NCBI RefSeq assembly: GCF_037479095.1
Contig: NZ_JBBGZW010000001.1
Coordinates: forward strand, 1,364,001-1,428,000
Source: Pantoea nemavictus
Lineage (GTDB): Bacteria > Pseudomonadota > Gammaproteobacteria > Enterobacterales > Enterobacteriaceae
Direction of reading: 5' to 3'
Length of the DNA stretch: 64,000 nt
Below, one piece after another: positions 8,062 through 18,246 of this stretch. The notes under the pieces are model-generated. The model ran no database searches, was not told the DNA's origin, and was given only the letters and a program-made list of their open reading frames with translations. The position numbers were made by a program, and so were the translations under genes. Position 1 is the first letter of the stretch, and the number at the start of each line of letters is the position of its first letter.

Positions 8062-9384
8062 ATGTTCAGCACAATTACATCAGGAATCCTGTCGCGCCTT
8101 GCGTGGCAGAAACGCGGTCATAGCCTGGCAACGCTCAATTCGTTGCAGGACGCTATCGCCATGGTCGAATTCACCCCCGAAGGCAAAATTCTCACCGCCA
8201 ACGATCTGTTTCTTGAGCGCATGGGTTATACGCTCAAAGAGATCGTCGGCCAGCATCACAGCCTGTTTTGCACCGCCGATCAGATCACCTCTCCGCACTA
8301 TCGCGACTTCTGGCGGCGCCTGAATCGTGGCGAAGGTTTTAGCGACAAATTCCTGCGCGTGGCAAAACACAGCCGTCCCATCTGGCTGGAAGCCAACTAT
8401 GTGCCGGTGCAGGATCGCAGCGGTCGCGTGATTAAAATCGTCAAGCTGGCGAGCGATATCACCGCGCGCATTATGGATGCGCAGGAGCAGCGCGCGATGA
8501 CCACCGCCATAGAGCGCTCCATGGCGGTGATTGCCTTCAACTTGCAGGGCGAAGTGTTGATGACCAACGACAACTTCCTGAAAACCATGGGCTACAGCGC
8601 GACGGAAGTAGTTGGCGTGCATCACCGCCAGTTCTGTCCGCCAGAGATGCGTGCCAGCGACGAGTATCGCCGCTTCTGGCACAAGCTCAATCAGGGCGAA
8701 TTTATCTCCGGTCAGTTTCAGCGCGTGAATAAACGTGGCCAAACGGTGTGGTTGCGCGCCACCTACAACCCGGTGTTTAACGAAGCCGGCGAGCTGTACA
8801 AAGTGGTGAAGTTCGCCACCGATGTCACCGCGCAGGTAGAGAAGAATCAGCTGGAGCGCGAAGCGGCGCAGCAGGCGTATCAAACCGCGCTGCAAACCAG
8901 CGAAAGCACGCGACTGGGTGCGACGGTGATTGAAAACAGCGTGCAGACCATGAACGATCTGGCTGGCGAACTGCACGGTATTTCCGGCGATATCAGTAAT
9001 CTGAGCGACTCATCCGATCGCATTGGCGCCATCGTCGAAAGCATTCGCCGCATCGCCGATCAAACTAATCTGCTGGCGCTCAACGCGGCGGTAGAAGCGG
9101 CGCGCGCCGGTCAGCACGGTCGCAGCTTCGCCGTGGTGGCCAACGAAGTGCGTACGCTGGCGGCGAACATCAACCGCGCTACCACCGAGATTGAGAATAT
9201 GGTGCAGCAGAACCACACATTGGCGGAGAAAGCGCTGAAAGGCATTGCATCTAACCTGAAACGCGCCGATCAAGGCGTGGTGTTAGCGCAGGAAGCGGGC
9301 GGCATGATGGCCGATATTCGCGGCAGTTCCAGCGAAGTGGTGCGCGCCATCGGCCACGTTACGGATGCATTGAAAGAGGACTAA
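8062..9384 (+). CDS. Soluble PAS-PAS methyl-accepting chemotaxis-like protein (BdlA-like)
   Basis: A 440-residue protein without transmembrane segments or periplasmic domain. Two PAS domains of the same type (about residues 25-135 and 147-257) share the pattern [18 protein letters not shown] / HHRQFC, each followed by FWRRLNRGE or FWHKLNQGE and WLEANYVPV or WLRATYNPV. The C-terminal third is a receptor signalling domain with the hairpin tip [20 protein letters not shown], which contacts CheA/CheW. The architecture matches BdlA-type cytoplasmic receptors linked to biofilm dispersal in Pseudomonas. The PAS domains may bind haem or FAD as redox sensors; this is inference. It is a single gene, with AAGGTGCACC before ATG 8062. 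Confidence 0.85.
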   Translation: MFSTITSGILSRLAWQKRGHSLATLNSLQDAIAMVEFTPEGKILTANDLFLERMGYTLKEIVGQHHSLFCTADQITSPHYRDFWRRLNRGEGFSDKFLRVAKHSRPIWLEANYVPVQDRSGRVIKIVKLASDITARIMDAQEQRAMTTAIERSMAVIAFNLQGEVLMTNDNFLKTMGYSATEVVGVHHRQFCPPEMRASDEYRRFWHKLNQGEFISGQFQRVNKRGQTVWLRATYNPVFNEAGELYKVVKFATDVTAQVEKNQLEREAAQQAYQTALQTSESTRLGATVIENSVQTMNDLAGELHGISGDISNLSDSSDRIGAIVESIRRIADQTNLLALNAAVEAARAGQHGRSFAVVANEVRTLAANINRATTEIENMVQQNHTLAEKALKGIASNLKRADQGVVLAQEAGGMMADIRGSSSEVVRAIGHVTDALKED

Positions 9385-9393
9385 TTCACTTTC

Positions 9394-11268
9394 CTACTGC
9401 GCCGCTGTTGCCAGCGGCGGCGCTGCAGCTTCCGGCACAAAGATATGGTCAAGGATGTTGCGCATCAGCGGCGCCGCCGTGACGCCTTCGTTGCCGCCGT
9501 TTTCCAGAATCAACGCCACTGCTACTTTGGGATCGTTAAACGGTGCAAACGCGGTATAGAAGATGTGATCGCGCAGACGCATCGGCGTCATTTTGGCGTT
9601 ATACACCTGATTCTGCTTGAGGCTGAAGACCTGCGAGGTGCCCGATTTGGCCGCAATGCCGTACGGCGCGGTGTGGAAGTATTTGTAGCCGGTGCCGTTT
9701 GGCGCATTCGCCATACCGAACATGGCGTGGCGCACCAGCGACCAGTACGGCGATTTGGCATCGCCAATCTGCGCCTGCGGTAATTTCGGCTGATACGGCT
9801 GCATGTCGGTGCCACGCTGCGATTTCTCCAGCAGATGCGGGTTGATCACGCGGCCATTGTTGATCAGCGCCACCATCGCTTTCACCATCTGAATCGGCGT
9901 AGCCACCCAATAACCTTGCCCAATACCGACCGATACTGTATCGCCCTGATACCACACATGTTTGTGCACCTTTTGCTTCCACTCGCGGCTCGGCAGCAAG
10001 CCCGCGTACTCTTCGTTGAGATCGATGCCGGTCGATTTGCCGTAGCCAAACTGGCTCAGCATGGTGTGGATGCGATCGATACCCATCATGAACGCCACCT
10101 GATAGAAGAAGGTGTCGGCGGACTCCTCAATCGCGCGCGTGACATCCAGCATGCCGTGGCCCGATTTTTTCCAGTCGCGATATTTGCGATCGGTGCCCGG
10201 CAGCGTCCAGGTTGGCGCGCCGAAGAAGGTGGTGCCCGGCGTAATCACTTTGGTGAGCAGCGCGGACATCGCCATATACGGCTTCACCGTCGAGGCTGGC
10301 GGATACAACCCCTGGGTGACGCGGTTAATCAGCGGCAGGTCTTTATCCTGCAGCAGGGTTTTATAGGCTTTATAGCTGATGCCTTTAACGAACGGATTGG
10401 GATCGTAGCTCGGCGCGGAGACCATCGCCAGCACGCTGCCGTCGTGCGGATCTTCAATCAGCGCCGCCGCGCGTTGCCCCGCCAGCTGGCTCTCAACATA
10501 CTGCTGCAGATGAAGATCAAGCGTTAGCGTGATGTTTTGTCCGGCAACCGGCGGCACCTCTTTCAGCACGCGCACGATGCGGCCGTGATTATCCACCTCC
10601 ACTTCCTGATAGCCGGTTTTGCCGTGCAGCAGCGATTCGTAATAGCCCTCAATGCCCTGCTTACCGATGTTGTGGTCGGCGGCATAGTTCTCGCCCACAC
10701 CTTGAGCGTTCAGACGCTTGTAGTCGTTATCGTTGATTTTCGAGACGTAGCCGAGCACGTGCGCCAGATCGGCGCCGTAAGGATATTCGCGATCCTGATA
10801 GGTATCGACGGTGACGCCGCTAAAGCGGAATTGATTGACGGCGAAGCGCGCCACTTCTTCGTCAGTCAGTTCGGCTTTCAGTTCAACCGGCTTGTAGCGG
10901 CTGTTCTGCTTGAGTTCATGCTCGAAGGTTTCGATCTCTTCTGGCGTCAGATCGACAATCGGCGTTAGCGCTTTTAGCGTTGCCTGCATGTCGGCGATTT
11001 TGTACGGCGTGATGTGAATATCATACCAGCTGACGTTGCGTACCAGCGGGATACCGTTGCGATCGAAAATCAGCCCACGCGTCGGCGCAATGGGGATCAT
11101 TTTGATGTCGTTCTCATTGGACCGCGTTTGGTAATAGCTGTGCTGATCAACCTGCAGGCGATACAGGTTGATGCCTAAAATGGTAAAGCAGATGACAACC
11201 AGGGCAAAAGCGACAATCGCACGGCGGGCAAACAGCTTTTCTTCTGCTTCGAAATTACGAAAATTCAT
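9394..11268 (-). CDS. mrdA: Penicillin-binding protein 2 paralogue (class B PBP, MrdA-like)
   Basis: A 624-residue inner-membrane transpeptidase of elongation-type peptidoglycan synthesis. It has a short cytoplasmic N-terminus, one membrane anchor (about residues 17-37), a pedestal domain with RGLIFDRNGIPL, and a transpeptidase domain with STVK (Ser326 acylated), SAD and KSGTS motifs. Overall it resembles E. coli PBP2 (633 residues). It stands alone here, whereas the housekeeping mrdA normally sits with rodA and dacA; I therefore infer a second copy, comparable to PBP2SAL of Salmonella. The E. coli-type motif YPPGSTVKP is YPPASTVKP here. No partner SEDS gene is adjacent. Confidence 0.88.
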   Translation of the reverse strand: MNFRNFEAEEKLFARRAIVAFALVVICFTILGINLYRLQVDQHSYYQTRSNENDIKMIPIAPTRGLIFDRNGIPLVRNVSWYDIHITPYKIADMQATLKALTPIVDLTPEEIETFEHELKQNSRYKPVELKAELTDEEVARFAVNQFRFSGVTVDTYQDREYPYGADLAHVLGYVSKINDNDYKRLNAQGVGENYAADHNIGKQGIEGYYESLLHGKTGYQEVEVDNHGRIVRVLKEVPPVAGQNITLTLDLHLQQYVESQLAGQRAAALIEDPHDGSVLAMVSAPSYDPNPFVKGISYKAYKTLLQDKDLPLINRVTQGLYPPASTVKPYMAMSALLTKVITPGTTFFGAPTWTLPGTDRKYRDWKKSGHGMLDVTRAIEESADTFFYQVAFMMGIDRIHTMLSQFGYGKSTGIDLNEEYAGLLPSREWKQKVHKHVWYQGDTVSVGIGQGYWVATPIQMVKAMVALINNGRVINPHLLEKSQRGTDMQPYQPKLPQAQIGDAKSPYWSLVRHAMFGMANAPNGTGYKYFHTAPYGIAAKSGTSQVFSLKQNQVYNAKMTPMRLRDHIFYTAFAPFNDPKVAVALILENGGNEGVTAAPLMRNILDHIFVPEAAAPPLATAAQ

Positions 11269-11383
11269 CAGGTGGGCTTAGTCTCTTTGTTATCACGCTA
11301 ATGATAAGCAGAGAATGTTTCAGAGCCAGCACGAAGATGCACAAGCCTGGGTAAAAGTGTGTCAGATGTTTACGGTGGGGAGC

Positions 11384-11443
11384 CAGGTCGCCATGAATGG
11401 CGACCCTACATTCGTTGTAGGGGCGGCATTTATGCCGCCCTGG
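11384..11443. repeat. Paired palindromic repeat, family A (GGTCGCCAT..ATGGCGACC)
   Basis: Two palindromes face each other: CAGGTCGCCATGAATGGCGA followed by CCCTACA, then TGTAGGGGCGGCATTTATGC followed by CGCCCTGG. Single copies of the first unit occur at 14879, 32629, 37415 and 39203. It lies between deoD and the PBP2 paralogue. Confidence 0.8.
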
Positions 11444-11468
11444 TTAATAGGCGCAGCAAGGATAGAAA

Positions 11469-12182
11469 TTAATCCCCCAGCAGCACCGACTCCAGCGCGA
11501 TCTTAATCATATCGTTGAAGGTGGTCTGGCGTTCAGCTGCGGTGGTCTGCTCATGGGTGCGGATATGATCCGACACGGTGCAGATAGTCAGCGCTTTCGC
11601 ACCGAACTCCGCCGCCACGCCGTAAATACCCGCCGCTTCCATTTCCACGCCCAGAATGCCGTACTTCTCCATCACGTCGAACATCTGCGGATCTGGCGTA
11701 TAGAACAGGTCGGCCGAGAAGATGTTACCCACGCGTGCATCAACGCCCAGCGCTTTGGCCGCGTCAACCGCGTTGCGCACCATGTCGAAGTCCGCGATTG
11801 CGGCGAAATCATGATCCTTGAAGCGCATACGGTTCACTTTGGAATCGGTGCAGGCACCCATCCCAATCACCACGTCACGCAGTTTCACGTCAGCGCGCAC
11901 TGCGCCACATGAACCCACACGGATGATCTTCTTCACGCCGAAATCGGTGATCAGCTCTTTGGTGTAGATCGAGCAGGATGGAATGCCCATGCCGTGACCC
12001 ATTACCGAAATCTTGCGGCCTTTATAAGTACCGGTGTAACCCAGCATGCCGCGCACGTTGTTCACTTCTACCGCATCTTCGAGGAAGGTTTCCGCAATGT
12101 GCTTCGCGCGCAGCGGATCGCCCGGCATCAGCACGACGTCCGCGAAATCACCCATTTCTGCATTAATATGAGGCGTTGCCAT
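11469..12182 (-). CDS. deoD: Purine nucleoside phosphorylase DeoD
   Basis: A 237-residue enzyme, near the E. coli length, that cleaves purine (deoxy)nucleosides with phosphate to base and (deoxy)ribose-1-phosphate. It begins [20 protein letters not shown]; the phosphate-binding GSCGAV and the nucleoside-binding [10 protein letters not shown] and SDHI motifs are present. It is the last gene of the deoCABD operon; AAGGAAAAT lies upstream of the ATG, with 33 bases between deoB and deoD. Trimeric or hexameric cytoplasmic enzyme by family. Confidence 0.97.
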   Translation of the reverse strand: MATPHINAEMGDFADVVLMPGDPLRAKHIAETFLEDAVEVNNVRGMLGYTGTYKGRKISVMGHGMGIPSCSIYTKELITDFGVKKIIRVGSCGAVRADVKLRDVVIGMGACTDSKVNRMRFKDHDFAAIADFDMVRNAVDAAKALGVDARVGNIFSADLFYTPDPQMFDVMEKYGILGVEMEAAGIYGVAAEFGAKALTICTVSDHIRTHEQTTAAERQTTFNDMIKIALESVLLGD

Positions 12183-12215
12183 GATTATTTTCCTTATAAA
12201 AATTGGTGCGCTGTT

Positions 12216-13439
12216 TTACAGCATGCTCTTGCCGTAGTCCATGCTGGACAGGCCGAAATATTTTGCGATGGTCTGGCCGATATCGGCGAAGGTATCGCGG
12301 TATCCCAGCGAACCTGGCTTCACATGCGGACCGTAAATCAGAATCGGAATGTGCTCGCGCGTATGTTCGGTGCCTTCCCAGCTGGGATCGCAGCCGTGAT
12401 CGGCGGTGAGGATCAGAATGTCACCCTCTTTCACCAGTTCCATCAGCTCGGGTAAACGACGATCGAATAACTCCAGCCCGCCCGCGTAACCGGCGATATC
12501 ACGACGATGTCCCCACGTTGAGTCAAAATCAACGAAGTTAGTGAACACAATTGAGGTATCAGGCGCTTTTTTCATCTGCTCAATGGTGGCATCGAACAGC
12601 GCGTCTAAACCGGTCGCTTTCACTTTCTGCGTGATGCCCTGCTCGGCGTAGATATCGGCGATTTTACCTACCGAAATCACTTCACCGCCCTTCTCATCGA
12701 CCAGTTTTTTCAGCATGGTCGCCGATGGCGGTTCTACCGCGAGGTCATGACGGTTGCCGGTACGCTCGAAGTGTCCGGCTTTGTCGCCAACAAACGGACG
12801 CGCAATCACGCGGCCAATGTTGTAGCCACCTTTCGTCAGCTCTTCACGGGCGATTTCGCACAGTTCATACAGGCGTTCGAGGCCAAAGGTCTCTTCGTGG
12901 CAGGCAATCTGGAATACCGAGTCCGCCGAAGTATAGAAAATCGGCTTGCCGGATTTCATATGCTCTTCGCCGAGCTGGTCGAGAATTACCGTTCCTGAAG
13001 AGTGACAGTTGCCGAGATAGCCCGGCAGATCGGCGCGTTTCACCAGGATATCCAGCAATTCCTGCGGGAAGCTGTTCTCTTTGTCGCTGAAGTAGCCCCA
13101 ATCAAACAGTACCGGCACGCCGGCGATTTCCCAGTGGCCCGACGGCGTATCTTTACCCGACGACAGTTCGCTGGCGTAAGCGTACGCACCGATGATTTCC
13201 GCGTTGGGATCGAGGCCTGGCGGGAAGCGACCGGTGGAAAGCTCAGCGGCTTTGCCGAGTCCTAATTTAGTCAGGTTAGGTAAGTGCAGCGGGCCTTCGC
13301 GACCTTCATTGGCGCGGCCTTCGAAACACGCTTCGGCGATATGGCCGAGGGTGTCCGATCCTTCATCACCGAATTTATCGGCGTCTTTGCTGGAACCGAT
13401 CCCGAAGGAGTCGAGAACCATAATAAAAGCACGTTTCAT
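12216..13439 (-). CDS. deoB: Phosphopentomutase DeoB
   Basis: A 407-residue enzyme, as in E. coli, starting [15 protein letters not shown]; an upstream in-frame start at 13469 lacks support, while AGGAGACTTGC precedes ATG 13439. It interconverts (deoxy)ribose-1-phosphate and -5-phosphate. Metal-ligand motifs of the alkaline-phosphatase superfamily are visible: DSFGIG near the N-terminus, and [11 protein letters not shown] and TADHGCDP in the C-terminal part. It sits between deoA and deoD. Confidence 0.97.
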   Translation of the reverse strand: MKRAFIMVLDSFGIGSSKDADKFGDEGSDTLGHIAEACFEGRANEGREGPLHLPNLTKLGLGKAAELSTGRFPPGLDPNAEIIGAYAYASELSSGKDTPSGHWEIAGVPVLFDWGYFSDKENSFPQELLDILVKRADLPGYLGNCHSSGTVILDQLGEEHMKSGKPIFYTSADSVFQIACHEETFGLERLYELCEIAREELTKGGYNIGRVIARPFVGDKAGHFERTGNRHDLAVEPPSATMLKKLVDEKGGEVISVGKIADIYAEQGITQKVKATGLDALFDATIEQMKKAPDTSIVFTNFVDFDSTWGHRRDIAGYAGGLELFDRRLPELMELVKEGDILILTADHGCDPSWEGTEHTREHIPILIYGPHVKPGSLGYRDTFADIGQTIAKYFGLSSMDYGKSML

Positions 13440-13533
13440 GCAAGTCTCCTGCGCAATGCGCGATGACAAGTCAAAAAAAAGCGATCAGATCAGTATACCC
13501 GAACGGCCGCTGCCTGGCACGCAGAAGCGCCAG

Positions 13534-14856
13534 TTATTCACTGACGCGACGATAAACCACCGGCGTCATCGCTGGCGCGCTGTCACTCAAGGTGATGGCG
13601 GCTTTCACCGCAGCAGCGGCCTGCTGCCACTGCGCTTCCGAACTGGCGTGAATGATGGCCAGCGGGCGCTGCGCGTCAATCTGGGTGCCGAGCGTGGTCA
13701 TGTCACTCAGGCCGACGCTGTAATCAATGCTGTCGCTGGCGCGCTGACGTCCGCCGCCAAGCGACACCACCGCCATGCCGAGCGCGCGCGTATCCATGGC
13801 GCTGACAATGCCAGCACCCTCGGCGTAAACCGCTTTGCTTAGGGTTGGTGCCGGCAAATAGCTGTCCATGCGCTCAATGAAATCTGCCGGACCATTTTGC
13901 GCCGCCACCATGCGGGCGAACACTTCAGCGGCCTTGCCGTTATCCAGCACCTGCTGCAGTTTTTTGCGCGCTTCGGTATCGTTCTCCGCCAGTTTGCCGG
14001 AGATCAGCATTTCTGAGCACAGCGCCATCGTCACTTCCAGCAAGCGTGGATTGCGTGCAACGCCTGTCAGGAACTGCACCGCTTCACGTACTTCCAGCGC
14101 ATTACCGGCAGTGGAAGCCAGCACCTGATTCATGTCGGTCAGCAGCGCGGTGGTTTTGCAGCCTGCACCGTTCGCCACGCCGACAATCGCCTGCGCCAGA
14201 TTTTCTGACGCTTCGAAGGTCGGCATAAAGGCACCGGAACCCACTTTGACGTCCATCACCAGCGCATCCAATCCTTCCGCCAGTTTTTTAGCGAGGATCG
14301 AGGCGGTGATCAGCGGAATGGAATCGACGGTGGCGGTGATATCGCGCGTAGCGTAGAAACGCTTGTCGGCCGGCGCCAGCGAGTTGGTCTGGCCAATAAT
14401 CGCGATGCCGACATCTTTAATGATTTGGCGGAAACGATCGTCGCTGGGGAAGATATCAAAGCCAGGAATCGCTTCCAGTTTATCCAGCGTGCCGCCGGTA
14501 TGGCCCAGACCGCGACCGGAGATCATCGGCACGTAGCCGCCGCAGGCCGCTACCATCGGACCGAGCATCAGCGAAGTCACATCGCCCACGCCGCCGGTGG
14601 AGTGCTTATCCACAATCGGGCCGTTGAGATTCAGCGATTTCCAGTTCAGCACCGTGCCGGAATCACGCATCGCCATGGTTAACGCCACGCGCTCTTCCAG
14701 CGTCATATCGTGGAAATAGATGGTCATCGCCAGCGCGGCGATCTGGCCTTCCGAGACGCTGTTGTCGCGCACGCCATTGATGAAGAAGCGGATCTCCGCT
14801 TCACTCAGCGCCTGGCCGTCGCGTTTTTTACGAATAATTTCTTGTGGCAGGAACAC
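13534..14856 (-). CDS. deoA: Thymidine phosphorylase DeoA
   Basis: A 440-residue protein, the E. coli length, that converts thymidine and phosphate to thymine and 2-deoxyribose-1-phosphate. The phosphate-binding KHSTGGVGD motif and the conserved [20 protein letters not shown] segment are intact. Second gene of the deo operon; a repeat of family A lies in the 62-base gap from deoC. Confidence 0.97.
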   Translation of the reverse strand: MFLPQEIIRKKRDGQALSEAEIRFFINGVRDNSVSEGQIAALAMTIYFHDMTLEERVALTMAMRDSGTVLNWKSLNLNGPIVDKHSTGGVGDVTSLMLGPMVAACGGYVPMISGRGLGHTGGTLDKLEAIPGFDIFPSDDRFRQIIKDVGIAIIGQTNSLAPADKRFYATRDITATVDSIPLITASILAKKLAEGLDALVMDVKVGSGAFMPTFEASENLAQAIVGVANGAGCKTTALLTDMNQVLASTAGNALEVREAVQFLTGVARNPRLLEVTMALCSEMLISGKLAENDTEARKKLQQVLDNGKAAEVFARMVAAQNGPADFIERMDSYLPAPTLSKAVYAEGAGIVSAMDTRALGMAVVSLGGGRQRASDSIDYSVGLSDMTTLGTQIDAQRPLAIIHASSEAQWQQAAAAVKAAITLSDSAPAMTPVVYRRVSE

Positions 14857-14878
14857 GGTTGCCTCCCTGGAATGAGGA

Positions 14879-14903
14879 GGTCGCCATGAATGGCGACCCT
14901 ACA
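14879..14903. repeat. Palindromic repeat, family A, between deoC and deoA
   Basis: GGTCGCCAT-GA-ATGGCGACC followed by CTACA, the same unit as at 11385. Within the transcript it would form a strong hairpin between deoC and deoA and could affect relative expression. Confidence 0.75.
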
Positions 14904-14918
14904 AAGAATGGATTGAAC

Positions 14919-15698
14919 TTAGTAGCCCGCTTTGCTGGTCGCGGTTTCGTGGCCCAGCGTGTTGAGCAGGCTTGCCAGCAGGCTGGAAGCGCCAAAGCGG
15001 AAATGACGCGCATCGGCCCAGCCTTGGCCCAGAATGTCGTCGGCCAGTTTCAGATACAGCGCCGCGTCTTCAGCGGTGCGCACGCCGCCCGCCGGTTTGA
15101 AACCAACCTGCTGCTGCACGCCTTTATCTCGAATCACCTGCATCATGATCGCCGCCACGTCTGGCGTAGCGTTGACCGGCACTTTTCCGGTTGAGGTTTT
15201 GATGAAATCTGCGCCCGCATCGATAGCGATTTCCGAAGCGGCACGAATCAGCGCTTCGTCTTTCAGCTCACCGCTTTCGATGATCACTTTCAGCAGCACG
15301 TTGGCTTCTGCGCAGGCGGCTTTACAGGCTTTCACCAGCTCGAAACCGATGTCGCGGTTGCCCGCAATCAGTGCGCGATACGGGAACACCACGTCGACTT
15401 CGTCAGCACCGTAGGCGATTGCCGCACGGGTTTCGGCCAGTGCGATCTCGATGTCATCGTTGCCATGCGGGAAGTTGGTCACGGTGGCGATGCGGATGTC
15501 CGGTGTGCCCTGTTCACGCAGCGCTTTACGCGCCGCCGGAATGAAACGCGGATAGATACAGATAGCCGCGGTGTTACCGGCTGGTGATTTCGCCTGACGG
15601 CACAGCGCGATCACCTTCTCGTCGGTGTCATCTTCATTCAGGGTGGTTAAATCCATCAGTTGCAGTGCGCGCTGTGCGGCTGCTTTAAGGTCGGTCAT
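14919..15698 (-). CDS. deoC: Deoxyribose-phosphate aldolase DeoC
   Basis: A 259-residue enzyme, the E. coli length, from ATG 15698 (GGAGAGCATC upstream; the in-frame start at 15710 is rejected). It cleaves 2-deoxyribose-5-phosphate to glyceraldehyde-3-phosphate and acetaldehyde through a Schiff-base lysine; the motif [15 protein letters not shown] carries that lysine, and [10 protein letters not shown] carries the second. First gene of deoCABD; the regulatory sites at 15744-15902 lie just upstream. Confidence 0.97.
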   Translation of the reverse strand: MTDLKAAAQRALQLMDLTTLNEDDTDEKVIALCRQAKSPAGNTAAICIYPRFIPAARKALREQGTPDIRIATVTNFPHGNDDIEIALAETRAAIAYGADEVDVVFPYRALIAGNRDIGFELVKACKAACAEANVLLKVIIESGELKDEALIRAASEIAIDAGADFIKTSTGKVPVNATPDVAAIMMQVIRDKGVQQQVGFKPAGGVRTAEDAALYLKLADDILGQGWADARHFRFGASSLLASLLNTLGHETATSKAGY

Positions 15699-15743
15699 GA
15701 TGCTCTCCAAAAGTCAGACCGGCAGGCACAACCCACCGGAAAA

Positions 15744-15759
15744 TGTGATAATCCTAACA
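15744..15759. promoter_or_regulatory. Putative DeoR operator upstream of deoC
   Basis: TGTGATAATCCTAACA matches the E. coli deo operator TGTTAGAATTCTAACA at 13 of 16 positions. It lies 46 bases before the deoC start, where DeoR would block transcription until deoxyribose-5-phosphate appears. Confidence 0.6.
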
Positions 15760-15829
15760 ATTACCGTGACGATGAATTGCGCCTCACGTCACACAGAAAA
15801 GAAAATCTGTCATGAAAATACAATTATTT

Positions 15830-15845
15830 AGTGATAAACATCACA
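15830..15845. promoter_or_regulatory. CRP site 1 of the deo promoter region
   Basis: AGTGATAAACATCACA fits TGTGA-N6-TCACA with one mismatch. It is 57 bases from a second site at 15887; in E. coli deoP2 two CRP sites about 53 bases apart flank the CytR site. Confidence 0.65.
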
Positions 15846-15886
15846 AATAATTGCTGATCAGGCCAAAATATCAACCAAACTGTCGT

Positions 15887-15902
15887 TGTTATTATTATCA
15901 CA
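15887..15902. promoter_or_regulatory. CRP site 2 of the deo promoter region
   Basis: TGTTATTATTATCACA fits TGTGA-N6-TCACA with one mismatch. Paired with 15830-15845, it gives the arrangement expected for joint CRP/CytR control. Confidence 0.6.
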
Positions 15903-15989
15903 AAAAAGGACGTAAAAGTGTACTTCCCGCTTTAATACTGTAGCTAATCGGGCGTAAGGCAGCGTAAATGCAGAATCTGTCGGGGAGGA

Positions 15990-16769
15990 TCAGGCAGGCA
16001 GAGCAAACAGGCGCAGGCTGTTTTGCCATAATGCGTCGGCAATCACCTCGGGCGATTCGCTGCGAAGCTGGCACAGCACGTCAAACACGTTGCGCGCCCG
16101 CTCCGGACGGTTAGGCTGGCCCTGAAAACCTTGCAGCGGCATATCGGGCGCGTCGGTTTCCAGCAACAGGGAATGTAGCGGCAGGTTGGCGATGGTATTG
16201 CGGGTTTTGCTAGCACGTTCATAGGTAATGGTGCCGCCGACGCCAATCGCATAGCCGAGCTGAATAAAGCGCTCGGCCTGCTGCTGGCTGCCGGCAAAAC
16301 CGTGCACGACGCCACGGCGTGGCAGATCGTGACGACGCAGGTGCACAGCTAACTGATCGTGGGTGCGCCGCGAGTGCAGAATCACCGGCAGATCGTACTG
16401 CTTCGCCAGCTTAAGCTGCTTATCAAGCAGCCGCGTCTGCTTAGCGAATTGCGCCTCCTGCATATAGAGATCGAGACCGATCTCGCCGATCGCCACGCGC
16501 TTGCTATCTGGCTTCTTCAACCAGCTTTCCAGCTCGCCAAGATGCGCATCTTCCTGATGCTGTGCAATATTGATCGGATGCAGGCCCAATGCGGCATACA
16601 GCGCGCCATGCTGCTGCGCCAGCTGACTGACCAATGCAAAACGGCTGGCAGCGACGCTTGGCACAATGATGCGTTCCACGCCCGCCTGCGCCGCGCGCGC
16701 AATACTGGCGGGTGCCGCATCAACGAACGGTGGAAAATCAAAGTGACAATGGGTGTCGATAAACTTCAT
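15990..16769 (-). CDS. yjjV: TatD-family metal-dependent hydrolase YjjV
   Basis: A 259-residue TIM-barrel metallohydrolase of the TatD/YcfH/YjjV family, cytoplasmic, linked to DNase activity. Metal ligands are visible in DTHCHFDF at the N-terminus, in GEIGLD, in VILHSR, in GVVHGFAGS and in LLETDAPDMPL. The start overlaps the end of yjjU by four bases (ATGA), so translation is coupled. Next to deoC; in E. coli yjjW and yjjI lie between. Confidence 0.92.
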   Translation of the reverse strand: MKFIDTHCHFDFPPFVDAAPASIARAAQAGVERIIVPSVAASRFALVSQLAQQHGALYAALGLHPINIAQHQEDAHLGELESWLKKPDSKRVAIGEIGLDLYMQEAQFAKQTRLLDKQLKLAKQYDLPVILHSRRTHDQLAVHLRRHDLPRRGVVHGFAGSQQQAERFIQLGYAIGVGGTITYERASKTRNTIANLPLHSLLLETDAPDMPLQGFQGQPNRPERARNVFDVLCQLRSESPEVIADALWQNSLRLFALPA

Positions 16770-17818
16770 GCCAGCGAGCCTTTATCAAAATCAGCATCGT
16801 TTTCCGCCAGCGCGGGCGTAATCAACGGGCGATTGTCGGGCGCATTGGCAACGGCAGCCGGCGGCGTTACCGTGGTTGAACGCACCAGCGGTTCGGCATC
16901 GCTGAGCCATTGGCCGAGCGTGGCGAGGAAATAGCGTCCGCTGCGGCGACCTAAATGGTAATCCTGATTGAGCGAGGACAAACGGCTGCCGAGCGCCATG
17001 CTCGCCAGCGGCTTAGGCGGGCAGATTTCAATGATGCGCAGGTTATCCGGCGGCTGTTCAATGAACTGCTGGATTTCACGATAGCTCTCTTCATGCTGAT
17101 GCAGGACGTTGATCATCGGCTGCAACGCGCTATCGGACAAAAAGCGCTCCATGCGTTTGAACCACTTCGGCGTATACGACATCTGCGACGGCACGGTGCG
17201 GATCACCACGATGGTATCCGCGCCACGGCGTGCCGCTTCACGCACCGGGATCGCATCACTGATGCCACCATCCAGATAGCTCACGCCATCCATCTGCACG
17301 CCGCTGCGGTAGAAGCCGGGAATCGCGCTGGAGGCTTTGATGATGTCATGCCAGTTGGTGCTGGTCGGGTTGAAGTACTCAGCACGATAATCGTCGCTCC
17401 GGCAAGCGCACATATAGAACTCGCTGCCTTTGGCAAACAGCCCTTCGGCGGTGGTGAGCGCCAGCGGAAATTCCTGTTTGGTGATATCGATCAGCCAATC
17501 GAGATCGATAAGATGCCCTCCGCGCACGAAACGTAGCGGATCGAAAAACAGTTTGCTGGTGGTGTAACGGGAGATCACGCGTCGTGCGTAGCCAGGTTGG
17601 CCGCAGACAAAAGCAGAAAGATTTTGTGCACCGGCAGAGGTGCCAAGCATCAGTTGAAAGGGATTGAATCCAGCGCGTTGAAACTCATCCAGTACGCCCG
17701 CAGTGAAGATGCCACGCTGGCCGCCGCCTTCGCACACTAAGGCAATTTTGTTGGATTTGAAGGGAGTTAAAGCCAGCGGTTCAAATGAACCTAACGTCAG
17801 CGGAATACGAGTACCCAA
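16766..17818 (-). CDS. yjjU: Patatin-like phospholipase family protein YjjU
   Basis: A 350-residue protein if it starts at TTG 17818, preceded by GAGGGA. That start gives (M)GTRIPLTLGSFEPL, aligning with the E. coli YjjU N-terminus; the in-frame ATG at 17881 would add 21 unlike residues. The patatin hydrolase features are the oxyanion loop CEGGGQRG, nucleophile serine in GTSAG and aspartate in DGGISDAIP, a Ser-Asp dyad. Probably acts on lipids; the substrate is unknown. Coupled to yjjV. Confidence 0.88.
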   Translation of the reverse strand: MGTRIPLTLGSFEPLALTPFKSNKIALVCEGGGQRGIFTAGVLDEFQRAGFNPFQLMLGTSAGAQNLSAFVCGQPGYARRVISRYTTSKLFFDPLRFVRGGHLIDLDWLIDITKQEFPLALTTAEGLFAKGSEFYMCACRSDDYRAEYFNPTSTNWHDIIKASSAIPGFYRSGVQMDGVSYLDGGISDAIPVREAARRGADTIVVIRTVPSQMSYTPKWFKRMERFLSDSALQPMINVLHQHEESYREIQQFIEQPPDNLRIIEICPPKPLASMALGSRLSSLNQDYHLGRRSGRYFLATLGQWLSDAEPLVRSTTVTPPAAVANAPDNRPLITPALAENDADFDKGSLA

Positions 17819-17991
17819 TGGATGTCCCTCAGTGTTTGCTCTGAGGGAGCTGCCTGAGCAGCATCCCGGAGAACCAGTCATTGTCGTTCCCTGACCAATT
17901 GCGTCTGCAATCGTTGCGGCTTCATAGTATGCCGCAAATGACCGGTCTCCGCTTTACGTAACTCGCGGGTTAGCGTCTATGACGCAAGTAG

Positions 17992-18153
17992 TCAGGGTCG
18001 TTTGCGCCCGGTAAACAGGCTCACGAGGAACAGAATAATACCGACAATGAAGACAATTTTAGCTGCCCATGCTGCCGTACCCGCCAAACCGCCGAAACCT
18101 AATGCTGCAGCAATCAGAGCGATGACCAGAAAGATAATACCCCAACGAAACAT
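17992..18153 (-). CDS. ytjA: Small DUF1328 membrane protein YtjA
   Basis: A 53-residue protein starting [20 protein letters not shown] and ending SLFTGRKRP, with two transmembrane helices separated by a Gly-rich turn (about residues 5-20 and 30-47). AGGAGAGGC precedes ATG 18153. It lies between yjjU and osmY as in E. coli, where its relatives are stress-linked membrane proteins of unknown function. Confidence 0.93.
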   Translation of the reverse strand: MFRWGIIFLVIALIAAALGFGGLAGTAAWAAKIVFIVGIILFLVSLFTGRKRP

Positions 18154-18246
18154 AAGCCTCTCCTTTACCATTGTGAAAATCGAACTGCTTATTTACACCT
18201 TTGTTTTTATTACGAAACGGCACCAGCAGGTGCCGAGTCGCCCGCG

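Noticed and set aside
8080..8976. Long open frame of 298 codons on the minus strand
   Set aside because: Antisense shadow of the PAS-PAS chemoreceptor gene; composition is His/Ala/Arg-rich and shows no family features.
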